From: Bufo bufo
Taxonomy: Eukaryota > Chordata > Amphibia > Anura > Bufonidae
Assembly: GCF_905171765.1 (NCBI RefSeq)
Contig: NC_053393.1
Span: forward strand, 190,243,921 to 190,307,920
DNA: 64,000 nt
Direction: 5' to 3'
Below are positions 10,155 to 20,940 of this stretch, in pieces. The position numbers were made by a program, and so were the translations under genes. The notes below the pieces were generated by a model, which was given only the letters and a program-made list of their open reading frames with translations, made no database searches and was not told where the DNA came from. Within the stretch, counting starts at the first letter, position 1. The number at the start of each line of letters is the position of its first letter.

Positions 10155-13095
10155 CTCTCCTCTGTCTGGGTGCCGGGGCCTAAATGTGTGACAGTGGCCT
10201 GTTCCAGTGGTGGGTGACGTCAAGCCTGATTCTCTGCTATGACATGAAGACAGATTCTGTGCTGACATGAAGCCAGATTCTCTGTTACGCGACCTCTCTC
10301 CTCTGCCTGGGTGCCTGGGCCTAAATATGTGGCAGTGGCCTGTTCCAGTGGTGGGTGACGTGAAGCCTGATTCTCTGCTATGACATGAAGACAGATTCTG
10401 CGCTGACATAAGGCCAGATTCTCTGTTACGGGACCTCTCTCCTCTGCCTGGGTGCCTGGGCCTAAATGTGTGACAGTGGCCTGTTCCAGTGGTGGGTGAC
10501 GTGAAGCCTGATTCTCTGCTATGACATGAAGACAGATTCTGTGCTGACATAAGGCCAGATTCTCTGTTACGGGACCTCTCTCCTCTGCCTGGGTGCCTGG
10601 GCCTAAATGTGTGACAGTGGCCTGTTCCAGTGGTGGGTGACGTGAAGTCTGATTCTCTGCTATGACATGAAGACAGATTCTGTGCTGACATAAGGCCAGA
10701 TTCTCTGTTACGGGACCTCTCTCCTCTGCCTGGGTGCCTGGGCCTAAATGCGTGACAGTGGCCTGTTCCAGTGGTGGGTGACAAGAAGCCTGATTCTCTG
10801 CTATGACATGAAGACAGATTCTGCGCTGACATAAGGCCAGATTCTCTGTTACGGGACCTCTCTCCTCTGCCTGGGTGCCTGGGCCTAAATGTGTGACAGT
10901 GGCCTGTTCCAGTGGTGGGTGACGTGAAGCCTGATTCTCTGCTATGACATGAAGACAGTTTCTGTGCTGACATAAGGCCAGATTCTCTGTTACGGGACCT
11001 CTCTCCTCTGCCTGGGTGCCTGGGCCTAAATGTGTGACAGTGGCCTGTTCCAGTGGTGGGTGACGTGAAGCCTGATTCTCTGCTATGACATGAAGACAGA
11101 TTCTGCGCTGACATAAGGCCAGATTCTCTGTTACGGGACCGCTCTCCTCTGTCTGGGTGCCGGGGCCTAAATATGTAACAGTGGCCTGTTCCAGTGGTGG
11201 GTGACGTGAAGCCTGATTCTCTGCTATGACATGAAGACAGATTCTGCGCTGACATAAGGCCAGATTCTCTGTTACGGGACCTCTCTCCTCTGCCTGGGTG
11301 CCTGGGCCTAAATGTTTGAAAGTGGCCTGTTCCAGTGGTGGGTGACGTGAAGCCTGAATCTCTGCTATGACATGAAGACAGATTCTGCGCTGACATAAGG
11401 CCAGATTCTCTGTTACGGGACATCTCTCCTCTGCCTGGGTGCCTGGGCCTAAATGTGTGACAGTGGCCTGTTCCAGTGGTGGGTGACGTGAAGCCTGATT
11501 CTCTGCTATGACATGAAGACAGATTTTGTGCTGACATAAGGCCAGATTCTCTGTTACGGGACCTCTCTCCTCTGCCTGGGCCTAAATGTGTGACAGTGGC
11601 CTGTTCCAGTGGTGGGTGACGTGAAGCCTGATTCTCTGCTATGACATGAAGACAGATTCTGCGCTGACATGAGGCCAGATTCTCTGTTACGGGACATCTC
11701 TCCTCTGCCTGGGTGCCTGGGCCTAAATGTGTGACAGTGGCCTGTTCCAGTGGTGGGTGACGTGAAGCCTGATTCTCTGCTATGACATGAAGACAGATTC
11801 TGCGCTGACATGAGGCCAGATTCTCTGTTACGGGACCTCTCTCCTCTGCCTGGGTGCCTGGGCCTAAATATGTGACAGTGGCCTGTACCAGTGGTGGGTG
11901 ACGTGAAGCCTGATTCTCTGCTATGACATGAAGACAGATTCTGCGCTGACATAAGGCCAGATTCTCTGTTACTGGACCTCTCTCCTCTGCCTGGGTGCCT
12001 GGGCCTAAATATGTGACAGTGGCCTGTTCCAGTGGTGGGTGACGTGAAGCCTGATTCTCTGCTTCGACATGAAGACAGATTCTGCGCTGACATAAGGCCA
12101 GATTCTCTGTTACGGGACCTCTCTCCTCTGCCTGGGTGCCTGGGCCTAAATATGTGACAGTGGCCTGTTCCAGTGGTGGGTGACGTGAAGCCTGATTCTC
12201 TGCTATGACATGAAGACAGATTCTGCGCTGACATAAGGCCAGATTCTCTGTTACGGGACCTCTCTCCTCTGCCTGGGTGCCTGGGCCTAAATGTGTGACA
12301 GTGGCCTGTTCCTGTGGTGGGTGACGTGAAGCCTGATTCTCTGCTATGACATGAAGACAGATTCTGTGCTGACATAAGGCCAGATTCTCTGTTACGGGAC
12401 CTCTCTCCTCTGCCTGGGTGCCTGGGCCTAAATGTGCGACAGTGGCCTGTTCCAGTGGTGGGTGACGTGAAGCCTGATTCTCTGCTATGACATGAAGACA
12501 GATTCTGCGCTGACATAAGGCCAGATTCTCTGTTACGGGACCGCTCTCCTCTGTCTGGGTGCCGGGGCCTAAATATGTGACAGTGGCCTGTTCCAGTGGT
12601 GGGTGACGTGAAGCCTGATTCTCTGCTATGACATGAAGACAGATTCTGTGCTGACATAAGGCCAGATTCTCTGTTACGGGACCTCTCTGCGCGGGTCCTG
12701 GGTGCCTGGGCCTAAATGTGTGACAGTGGCCTGTTCCAGTGGTGGGTGACGTGAAGCCTGATTCTCTCCTATGACATGAAGACAGATTCTGAGCTGACAT
12801 AAGGCCAGATTCTCTGTTAAGGGACCGCTCTCCTCTGTCTGGGTGCCGGGGCCTAAATATGTGACAGTGGCCTGTTCCAGTGGTGGGTGACGTAAAGCCT
12901 GATTCTCTGCTATGACATGAAGACTAATTCTGCGCTGACATAAGGCCAGATTCTCTGTTACGGGACCGCTCTCCTCTGTCTGGGTGCCGGGGCCTAAATA
13001 TGTGATAGTGGCCTCTTCCAGTGGTGGGTGACATGAAGCCAGATTCTCTGCTATGGCATGAAGAGACTGATTCTCTGCTGACATGAAGCCAGATT
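10155..13095 (+). repeat. 141-bp tandem array, about 21 units (hAT copy 1)
   Basis: The anchor ACAGTGGCCTGTTCCAGTGG recurs every 141 bp from 10191 to 13005, with one shorter unit near 11595. Units carry alternating variants (CTCTGCCTGGGTGCCTGGG or CTCTGTCTGGGTGCCGGGG). The last units decay into shorter ATGGCATGAAGAGACTGATT repeats. Because 141 is 3 x 47, long antisense frames stay open (10122-12800); I read these as a by-product of the period. The array lies between the transposase stop and the right end. Confidence 0.96.
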
Positions 13096-13299
13096 CTTTG
13101 CTATGGCATGAAGAGACTGATTCTCTGCTGACATGAAGCCAGATTCTCTGCTATGGGACCTCTGTCCAATTGATATTGGGTCATTTTTATTTTTTTTATT
13201 TTTATTTTAATTCATTTCCCTATCCACATTTGTTTGCAGGGGATTTACCTACATGTTGCTGCCTTTTGCAGCCCTCTAGCTCTTTCCTGGGCTGTTTTA

Positions 13300-13458
13300 C
13301 AGCCTTTTTAGTGCCCAAAAGTTCGGGTCCCCATTGACTTCAATGGGGTTCGGGTTCGGGACGAAGTTCGGTTCGGGTTCGGATCCCGAACCCGAACATT
13401 TCCGGGAAGTTCGGCCGAACTTCTCGAACCCGAACATCCAGGTGTTCGCTCAACTCTA
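13300..13458 (+). repeat. Right terminal region of hAT copy 1, CCCGAAC/GTTCGGG clusters
   Basis: GTTCGGG and its complement CCCGAAC recur in both orientations between about 13320 and 13440, ending in the terminal GTTCGCTCAACTCTA. The left end (4180-4285) has the same motif. Subterminal clusters of short motifs are known hAT transposase-binding regions; that role here is inferred. Confidence 0.7.
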
Positions 13459-13872
13459 CTGGACACTCAATAGTCTGGCAGAATCTCCTCTTCTAAGCAC
13501 TGTTCCCTAACTGTAGAACACTAGGGACTCTGACTGCTCTCCTTATTTACAGTTTCTGGCTGAACTAAAACAAAAACAAGTTTTCAGACATAATAACCAA
13601 GCTAAACCAGACATTCAAAAGGTCAGTCTGTATGGTTTTGGTGGTAAGCAAGTTAACTAACAAGAATAGCGTGCTGTTAAACAGGCAGGAAGTGCTCAAA
13701 CCCACATGCAGTTGTGCATATATATAAAGGGGAGCAAATCCTGCACTTGTGGCCCGTTGCTAATGGCAATCCCCAAGAAAACTGCATACAGTGGAGGATG
13801 CCCGCAGCGGACCACAAGTACCACAAAAAACATCCTACACAAGATGTGGATGTGAGAACCAATATTACAATG
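13459..13872. other. Spacer, no gene recognised
   Basis: Right flank of the hAT copy. It contains no convincing frame. A short segment (about 13715-13870; ATATATATAAAGGGG ... CATCCTACACAAG) could be an old repeat, but I cannot assign it. Confidence 0.45.
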
Positions 13873-14193
13873 TAATAACAACAAGGACAGGTGCACTCTG
13901 CGATCTTCCTAAACCCTCAAACTGATGTTAAAATTGAGAGATTAGCAAACATGTCCTACCAGGAGGACATGTCTGAGCCCGATCACCGCACCAAGGTTTC
14001 TCAAGTAGCTCGAGTCCTAACACTCACCTACCTGAGCCGAATGGGCAATACCAGGGGCCAGTGGGCAAACCTTGGCGTGTTGCTCAGGCTCAGACATGTC
14101 CTCCTGGTAGGACATGTTTGCTAATCTCAAAATTTTAACAACAGTTTGAGGGCTTAAGAAGATCGCAGAGTGCACCTGTCCTTGTTGTTATTA
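13873..14193. mobile_element. Foldback (MITE-like) element, about 105-bp arms
   Basis: The left arm begins TAATAACAACAAGGACAGG and runs to about 13978. The right arm is its complement, ending at 14193. Both include AGCAAACATGTCCTACCAGG. The loop of about 100 bp is unique. No coding capacity is present, and I see no clear target duplication, so the superfamily is unknown. Confidence 0.85.
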
Positions 14194-14322
14194 GATTGGT
14201 TAGCAAGTTAGAAAATTACCAGCTTCTCATTATTAGCTGGAAAATCCTAAAAGTATCTTAGCATTCATTAACCCTTTCCACAGTGCTTTGCAAACACAGT
14301 GCAAATGAACAGAATATATATA

Positions 14323-15899
14323 CACTGCTCAAAAAAATAAAGGGAACACAAAAATAACACATCCTAGACCTGAATAAATTAAATATTCTTCTGAAATACT
14401 TTGTTCTTTACATAGTTGAATGTGCTGACAACAAAATCACACAAAAATTTAAAATTGAAAAAAATGTTTCAACCCATGGAGGTCTGGATTTGCAGTCACA
14501 CTCAAAATTAAAGTGGAAAAACACACTACAGGCTGATCCAACTTTGATGTAATGTCCTTAAAACAAATCAAAATGAGGCTCAGTAGTGTGTGTGGCCTCC
14601 ACGTGCCTGTATGACCTCCCTACAATGCCTGTCCATGCTCCTGATGAGGTGGCGGACGGTCTCCTGAGGGATCTCCTCCCAGACCTGGACTAAAGCATCT
14701 GCCAACTCCTGGACAGTCTGTGGTGCAACGTGACGTTGGTGGATAGAGCGAGACATGATGTCCCAGATGTGCTCAATTGGATTCAGGTCTGGGGAACGGG
14801 CGGGCCAGTTCATAGCATCAATGCCTGCGTCTTGCAGGAACTGCTGACACACTTCAACCACATGAGGTCTAGCATTGTCTTGCATTAGGAGGAACCCAGG
14901 GCCAACCGCACCAGCATATGGTCTCACAAGGGGTCTGAGGATCTCATGTCGGTACCTAATGGCAGTCAGGCTACCTCTGGCGAGCACATGGAGGGCTGTG
15001 CGGCCCTCCAAAGAAATGCCACCCCACACCGTTACTGACCCAATGCCAAACCGGTCATGCTGGAGGATGTTGCAGGCAGCAGAACGTTCTCCACGGCGTC
15101 TCCAGACTCTTTCACGTCTGTCACATGTGTTCAGTGTGAACCTGCTTTCATCTGTGAAGAGCACAGGGCGCCAGTGGCGAATTTGCCAATCTTGGTGTTC
15201 TCTGGCAAATGCCAAACGTCCTGCACGGTGTTGGGCTGTAAGCACAACCCCCACCTGTGGACGTCGGGCCCTCATATCACCCTCATGGAGTCTGTTTCTG
15301 ACCGTTTGAGCAGACACATGCACATTTGTGGCCTGCTGGAGGTCATTTTGCAGGGCTCTGGCAGTGCTCCTCCTGTTCCTCCTTGCACAAAGGCGGAGGT
15401 AGCGGTCCTGCTGCTGGGTTGTTGCCCTCCTACGGCCTCCTCCACGTCTCCTGATGTACTGGCCTGTCTCCTGGTAGCGTCTCCATGCTCTGGACGCTAC
15501 GCTGACAGACACAGCAAACCTTCTTGCCACAGCTCGCATTTATGTGCCATCCTGGATAAGCTGCACTACCTGAGCCACTTGTGTGGGTTGTAGACTCCGT
15601 CTCATGCTACCACTAGAGTGAAAGCACCGCCAGCATTCAAAAGTGACCAAAACATCAGCCAGAAAGCATAGGAACTGAAAAGTGGTCTGTGATCACCACC
15701 TGCAGAACCACTTCTTTATTGGGGGTGTCTTGCTAATTGCCTATGATTTCCACCTGTTGTCTATCCCATTTGCACAACAGCATGTGAAATTGATTGTCAC
15801 TCAGTGTTGCTTCCTAAGTGGACAGTTTGATTTCACAGAAGTGTGATTGACTTGGAGTTACATTGTGTTGTTTAAGTGTTCCCTTTATTTTTTTGAGCA

Positions 15900-15902
<3 letters not shown>
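14323..15902 (-). mobile_element. Tc1-family DNA transposon with CACTGCTCAAAAAAATAAAG ends
   Basis: The element is bounded by CACTGCTCAAAAAAATAAAG at 14323 and its complement ending at 15902, both next to TATA runs. It is 1,580 bp long with a near-full-length transposase on the minus strand, the size expected for a complete Tc1 element. The right end runs straight into a TA microsatellite. Confidence 0.95.
14580..15605 (-). pseudogene. Tc1-like (DD34E) transposase with one nonsense codon
   Basis: The natural start is the ATG at 15603-15605 ([10 protein letters not shown]), which would give 341 residues. An in-frame TAA at 15540-15542 (codon 22) interrupts it. The very next codon is ATG, so a 319-residue protein from 15539 is open to the end. 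Helix-turn-helix segments cover the first 120 residues. Catalytic residues are present in [16 protein letters not shown] and SPDLNPIE, with 34 residues between the second and third (DD34E). The block SVTVWGG is intact. Loss of the first helix of the DNA-binding domain would probably impair end binding even if the second ATG is used. It is otherwise close to intact, which suggests recent insertion. Confidence 0.93.

Positions 15903-15934
<32 letters not shown>
15902..15934. repeat. TA microsatellite between two Tc1-type elements
   Basis: About 32 bases of TA repeats separate the end of one element from the start of the next. TA is the Tc1/mariner target dinucleotide, so such tracts are natural landing sites. 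Confidence 0.9.
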
Positions 15935-15937
<3 letters not shown>

Positions 15938-16713
15938 GGTGGGCCATTTACATGGATACACCTTAATAAAATGGGAATGGTTGGTGATATTAACTTCCTG
16001 TTTGTGGCACATTAGTATATGTGAGGGGGGAAACTTTTCAAGATGGGTGGTGACCATGGCGGCCATTTTGAATTCGGCCATTTTGAATCCAATTTTGTTT
16101 TTTCAGTAGGAAGAGGGTCATTTGACACATTAAACTTATTGGGAATTTCACAATAAAAATAATGGTGTGCTTGGTTTTAACATAACTTTATTCTTTCATG
16201 AGTTATTTACAAGTTTCTGACCACTTATAAAATGTGTTCAATGTGCTGCCCATTGTGTTGGATTGTCAATGCAACACTTTTCTCCCACTCTTCACACACT
16301 GATAGCAACACCGCAGGAGAAATGCTAGCACAGGCTTCCAGTATCCATAGTTTCAGGTGCTGCACATCTCGTATCATCTGAAGGCAATCGTCTATGTTGT
16401 GAAGATACGAGATGTGCAGCACCTGAAACTACGGATACTGGAAGTCTGTGCTAGCATTTCTCCTGCGGTGTTGCTATCAGTGTTTTGTTTTTCTTGTGAA
16501 ATTCCCAATAGGTTTGATGTGTCACATGACCCTCTTCCTATTGAAAAAACAAAAGTTGGATTCAAAATGGCCAACTTCAAAATGGCCGCCATGGTCACCA
16601 CCCATCTTGAAAAGTTTCCCCCCTCACATATACTAATGTGCCACAAACAGGAAGTTAATATCACCAACCATTCCCATTTTATTAAGGTGTATCCATATAA
16701 ATGGCCCACCCTG
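15935..16713. mobile_element. Long foldback Tc1/mariner-type non-autonomous element with CAGGGTGGGCCATTTA ends
   Basis: The ends are CAGGGTGGGCCATTTACATG (15935) and its complement (to 16713), flanked by TA. The arms are inverted copies over several hundred bases and meet at a short centre near 16390 (ATACGAGATGTGCAGCACC). The left arm has a segment of about 130 bp (about 16155-16290) missing from the right arm. No transposase is encoded. Short frames in both strands are products of the palindrome. Confidence 0.9.
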
Positions 16714-16721
16714 TATATATA

Positions 16722-17771
16722 CACTCACCTAAAGATTTATTAGGAACACCATACTAATACGGTGTTGGACCTCCTTTTGCCTTCAGAACTGCCTTAATTC
16801 TACGTGGCATTGATTTAACAAGGTGCTGATAGCATTCTTTAGAAATGTTGACCCATATTGATAGGATAGCATCTTGCAGTTGATGGAGATTTGAGGGATG
16901 CACATCAAGGGCACGAAGCTCCCGTTCCACCACATCCCAAAGATGCTCTATTGGGTTGAGATCTGGTGACTGTGGGGGCCATTTTAGTACAGAGAACTCA
17001 TTGTCATGTTCAAGAAACCAATTTGAAATGATTCGAGCTTTGTGACATGGTGCATTATCCTGCTGGAAGTAGCCATCAGAGGATGGATACATGTTCTCAT
17101 TCTGTTTACGCCAAATTCGGACTCTACCATTTGAATGTCTCAACAGAAATCGAGATTCATCAGACCAGGCAACATTTTTCCAGTCTTCAACAGTCCAATT
17201 TTGGTGAGCTTGTGCAAATTGTAGCCTCTTTTTCCTATTTGTAGTGGAGATGAGTGGTACCCGTTGGGGTCTTCTGCTGTTGTAGCCCATCCGCCTCAAG
17301 GTTGTGTGTGTTGTGGCTTCACAAATGCTTTGCTGCATACCTCGGTTGTAACGAGTGGTTATTTCAGTCAACGTTGCTCTTCTATCAGCTTGAATCAGTC
17401 GGCCCATTCTCCTCTGACCTCTAGCATCCACAAGGCATTTTTGCCCACAGGACTGCAGCATACTGGATGTTTTTCCCTTTTCACACCATTCTTTGTAAAC
17501 CCTAGAAATGGTTGTGCGTGAAAATCCCAGTAACTGAGCAGATTGTGAAATACTCAGACCGGCCCGTCTGGCACCAACAACCATGCCACGCTCAAAATTG
17601 CTTAAATCACCTTTCTTTCCCATTCTGACATTCAGTTTGGAGTTCAGGAGATTGTCTTGACCAGGACCACACCCCTAAATGCATTGAAGCAACTGCCATG
17701 TGATTGGTTGACTAGATAATTGCATTAATGAGAAATAGAACAGGTGTTCCTAATAATTCTTTAGGTGAGTG
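16722..17771 (-). mobile_element. Tc1/mariner element, DD36E-type, CACTCACCTAAAG ends
   Basis: The ends are CACTCACCTAAAGATTTATT (16722) and its complement (GGTGAGTG, to 17771), with TA-rich flanks. At 1,050 bp it is short for a complete element because its transposase has lost an internal block. It adjoins the foldback element with only eight bases between. Confidence 0.93.
16754..17623 (-). CDS. Tc1/mariner transposase with in-frame internal deletion, 36-residue D-E spacing
   Basis: This is an open frame of 289 residues from MGKKGDLSNF to GGPTPY. Two helix-turn-helix segments occupy residues 1-110. The catalytic residues appear in AWSDESRF, QQDNAPCHKA and SPDLNPIE. I count 36 residues between the second Asp and the Glu. 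That spacing fits the DD36E group (described as Incomer) rather than classical DD34E Tc1; the assignment is inference. The glycine-rich GGG..MVWG block normally found between the first and second Asp is missing, so these two residues are only about 30 apart. The frame is kept across the deletion (near NMYPSSDGYF). I expect no catalysis, though DNA binding may survive. Confidence 0.85.
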   Translation of the reverse strand: MGKKGDLSNFERGMVVGARRAGLSISQSAQLLGFSRTTISRVYKEWCEKGKTSSMLQSCGQKCLVDARGQRRMGRLIQADRRATLTEITTRYNRGMQQSICEATTHTTLRRMGYNSRRPQRVPLISTTNRKKRLQFAQAHQNWTVEDWKNVAWSDESRFLLRHSNGRVRIWRKQNENMYPSSDGYFQQDNAPCHKARIISNWFLEHDNEFSVLKWPPQSPDLNPIEHLWDVVERELRALDVHPSNLHQLQDAILSIWVNISKECYQHLVKSMPRRIKAVLKAKGGPTPY

Positions 17772-17801
17772 TATATATATACTGTATATATAGTGGTGAT
17801 G

Positions 17802-18577
17802 TGTATGGTTTGAATGCCGAAAGTTGTGTATATCCCACCCAGATACCTCAGCTGGGTGAGATAAATAAAATCCATAAAGCTGCAAGAGTTTCAGCAAAGC
17901 TTAGTTTGCTGAGACAGTTTTGTTTACATTTTGTTCTGGGCTGGATTTCATTTGGACTAGTGGATAGGTTTGGTAGTGGGATCTGCCAGTCCACACCCTT
18001 CCAGTCGGGGTATTGTCTTTTACCTGAGGTCATCGCAGGTGAAGTCTGCTGTAATCAAGTAGGCATAAAACCAACCCTCTTTGTGTCAGTCTGGGAAGAG
18101 AGAAAACTTCAAAACAGAGGCCTACAGAGGCTCTGTGTGGTCTCAGCCAGGAGTGATGAGGGGACACGAGGCTTTGTAAAGCCTGAACTTTGGGGGGCAC
18201 AGTGATGCCTACAGAAAGAGAGTTGCATGGTCAGAGTCGGGAGGACTTCTGGACCATCTACCCCCAACGGTGCGGTTGTGGTCACAGCCTGGAGACTGCT
18301 GGACTGTAGATGGCTGAGGAAGCCTGATCTCTTCCCGTATGGACTTGTGTTTGGTGAGCAGACCTGCTAAGGCTTGGAGCCTGAGATCCTGTCTATAAGC
18401 TGTGATTAGAGGTAAGTAAGGGAAAAGTACTATGTATTAGTTAGAGCCCAGACAGGCAGGTGTTTGTTTTGCTGTTTGGTGTGTGCTAGTGGCAAAATAA
18501 ATGACTATGTTGGACTTTAAATGCGCTGTCTGACGAAATGTCTGTGATTGCGACCCCCTGAGAGAGAGTGATCCCTT

Positions 18578-18580
<3 letters not shown>
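17802..18580 (+). mobile_element. Possible solo LTR
   Basis: The segment could start TGTATGG and ends CCTTACA, giving weak inverted ends of TG...CA type. Inside are a TATA-like CATAAAACC (about 18063) and a polyadenylation signal AATAAA at 18496-18501, placed as in an LTR. No internal retroviral genes flank it. I find no clear target duplication because both flanks are TA repeats. An unrelated old repeat is equally possible. Confidence 0.35.

Positions 18581-18612
<32 letters not shown>
18581..18612. repeat. TA microsatellite
   Basis: About 32 bases of alternating A and T directly follow the possible LTR. Confidence 0.9.
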
Positions 18613-18619
<7 letters not shown>

Positions 18620-19469
18620 GCAATGCAAGTAAGCCCTTTAAAGTGAAATAAAGTGAGGAGTTGATGAATTTGCATAGGAGATACAGAGAGAAATTAGATT
18701 TAGATTGCAGAACTGCTGTCTTTTTCCTAATCTTTTCTTGCAGTGATTAGTTTACAGATGTACTGTATAACAGAACATTTTAAAGGTGCTAAATAGTTTC
18801 ACAGTAAATATGCTTGATTTTATTACAATTCTATTACATATAATACTGTGCATATTTTTAGCATTTTCATAAAGCTGTGACAACACTACACAAGTAATAT
18901 TAGTAATTGTTGCTAAGAACTCCCAAAAGAAATGTCAGTCCTCACAGCAAGTGATGCTTTTTTGACATATGGCATCAAAGAATCATTAAAACTGCACCTG
19001 CTACGGAAGAGGGCTTTTGCAGACTTTCAAGAAGAAAAGGTTATTTGGAAAATGCAAAGGGCAGGTCTTTTTGTTTGAACAGAAATGTGGCATCCTTTAA
19101 CTACAATAAATATTTGAATCCATAGAAGCATTTCATCATAGTCATAGTCATTAATATAAACAACAATATATACATTGCTTAACTTCACTTGGCGTTCTGT
19201 TTTTTTAAACAAGTTATGTGAATTCACTTTACGTTATCGTGAACTGTCTTTATGAGGACATGTGGTCTGGTTATAGCATTTCATTCAATTTTCTTGCAGC
19301 CCTGATGGTCCTACAACCATTAAACATTTTATTGCAAAAATACTTTTTTAAAACTAAACTCCACTTCATATATAAAGTCATAGTCAAAAATGCGGACAAC
19401 CCAACCCACTAAAATATGAAATTGCCATGGAAAATTTTCCATTTATTCATATTGTCCGTCTATTCTTAT
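18613..19469. other. AT-rich spacer, nothing recognised
   Basis: No frame with a recognisable domain and no repeat edges that I can define. Confidence 0.5.
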
Positions 19470-19477
19470 ATTCACAC
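19470..19477. repeat. 8-bp target site duplication, left
   Basis: ATTCACAC immediately precedes the hAT-type element and is repeated exactly at 20941-20948. Confidence 0.92.
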
Positions 19478-20940
19478 CAGTGGCGGATCCAGAGCCTGGT
19501 CTCAGGAGGGGCACATCCCCGGGCAATAGGAGATTATGGGGCCCCTGTGTCCCCACCCACCCTCAAGCCACACCCACACATAACCCCACCCATATATCGC
19601 GCCCATACCTCTTACATCCAGTGACGTCTCCTTTGATGTAGATGTTCTCTTTCTTCATTTTCTCCATTCAGACCAGACCACCATGATGATTTCTTTCAGC
19701 CATCTCTCATCTCTGCAGAGTTTGACAGACAGACATCTTAGTTTCTTACTTTTCCTCCCACCTTCTCAACATCCCATTATACACCCCCAATACTGAGATG
19801 CTGTGCCCCCCAAAACTATACTGTAGAAACAGATAAACCCCCTGAAAATACTAGTTACACTCAGATAGCGTCCCCTTCAATAGTTATTGGAACACTATGC
19901 CCTAAAAAATTACTGTACCCAGCAAATAGTGCCCCTGACACTAATAGTGTAACCATAATGTCCCCCAAAAATAACTGTGCTAAGCTGATACTGTGCCAGG
20001 GTGCCCCCACAGTAATAGTGCTGCCCAAAATCCCAACAATAGTAATAATTCTGTGCCAGAGTGCACTTAGTAGTAATAGTGCTCCTACAATGCCCCCAAC
20101 AGTAATTGTGTCCCAGAAGTAATAATTCTCCCATATTCCCCCAGTTGTAATAAAGCCCCCTTATAATGTGCACCAGTACAAAAAAATGCTCCGTTGTGTG
20201 GCAGAAAAATAAATAAAAATACCTCCTCTTAGTGCCCCCAGTAGAGTCAATGTCCCCAGTGCCCTCATGTGATCCAATGACCCGTACTGTGTGCCACTAC
20301 AAAAAACACTTAGTGCCCCCAGTTGAGCTAAGGTGCCCATAGTGCCCCTATAATTTGTGTCAGTATAAAATACTCCTATATAGTGTTTCCAGAAGATGCC
20401 CCCATAGTGCTCTTTCCCGTCCTATATAGTGCCCCCAGAAGATACCCCCATAGTGCTCCTCCTCTGTCCCCATAGTGCCCTTCATAATGTGGCAGTATAA
20501 AATGCCCCTATAGACTGCCCTACATAGATGCCCTCATAATGCTTCTCTCCCCGATTCCCCATAGTGGCACCAAAATGGGTGCCAGTATTAAATGCCCCGA
20601 TATAATCCCCCCCATAGTGCTCATTTCCTCCCTTCTTCATAGTGCCCCCCCATAATGTGCCAGTATATAGGGCCCCCATTAGATGCCCCCATAGTGCTTC
20701 CCCCATAATGTGCCAGTATATAGGGCCCCCATTAGATGCCCCCATAGTGCTCCTTCCCCCCCTTCTGACGGCGATATAGATGAATATGGAGATAAGCGCT
20801 TCCACAATGGACGCGCTCATCTCTCCCTGCCGCTGCCACCCACCGCCGCGAGGCCCGGAATGTTCAGTCCACTGTCCGTCCCTGGCTCTCACTACATTCT
20901 CGGAAGGAGCGGCAATTGCCCCCCCCTGGATCCGCCATTG
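19478..20940. mobile_element. Non-autonomous hAT element (1.46 kb) with exact 8-bp duplication
   Basis: The ends are CAGTGGCGGATCCAG and its near-complement CTGGATCCGCCATTG. They are flanked by exact ATTCACAC duplications, which is diagnostic of hAT-type insertion. The interior from about 19790 to 20760 is a degenerate array of short units such as ATAGTGCCCCCA. No transposase is encoded. The long minus-strand frame at 20482-20979 is a by-product of this repeat. Confidence 0.92.

Larger units (their letters stand above)
4165..13458 (+). mobile_element. Large hAT-superfamily transposon, copy 1 (9.3 kb)
   Basis: The left end reads TAGGGATGAGCGAAC and the right end is its near-complement GTTCGCTCAACTCTA. 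Both ends carry clusters of CCCGAAC/GTTCGGG (about 4180-4285 and 13320-13440). Inside, in order, are a CCAAT/TATA-like promoter, a 79-bp array, a roughly 296-bp array, the transposase, a 141-bp array and an AT-rich tail. Copy 2 at 45831-53957 defines the boundaries. I see no 8-bp target duplication (left flank TTATTGAG, right flank CTGGACAC), so one flank has changed or the copies recombined. hAT membership rests on the transposase. Confidence 0.93.

Noticed and set aside
10122..12800. 892-codon minus-strand frame as a real repeat protein
   Set aside because: It lies wholly in the 141-bp satellite, whose period is a multiple of three. A second antisense frame is open too, and no start context or domain supports it.
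10155..13095. CRISPR-like array
   Set aside because: The units are contiguous 141-bp tandem repeats without unique spacers, in eukaryotic transposon DNA.
13320..13440. Telomere-like or interstitial telomeric repeat
   Set aside because: The GTTCGGG/CCCGAAC clusters are in both orientations and not TTAGGG; they are the ends of the hAT element.
15057..15593. Plus-strand frame of 178 codons
   Set aside because: Antisense to the Tc1 transposase on the minus strand, without its own domain.
16225..16743. Facing short frames on both strands
   Set aside because: Produced by the symmetry of the foldback element at 15935-16713.
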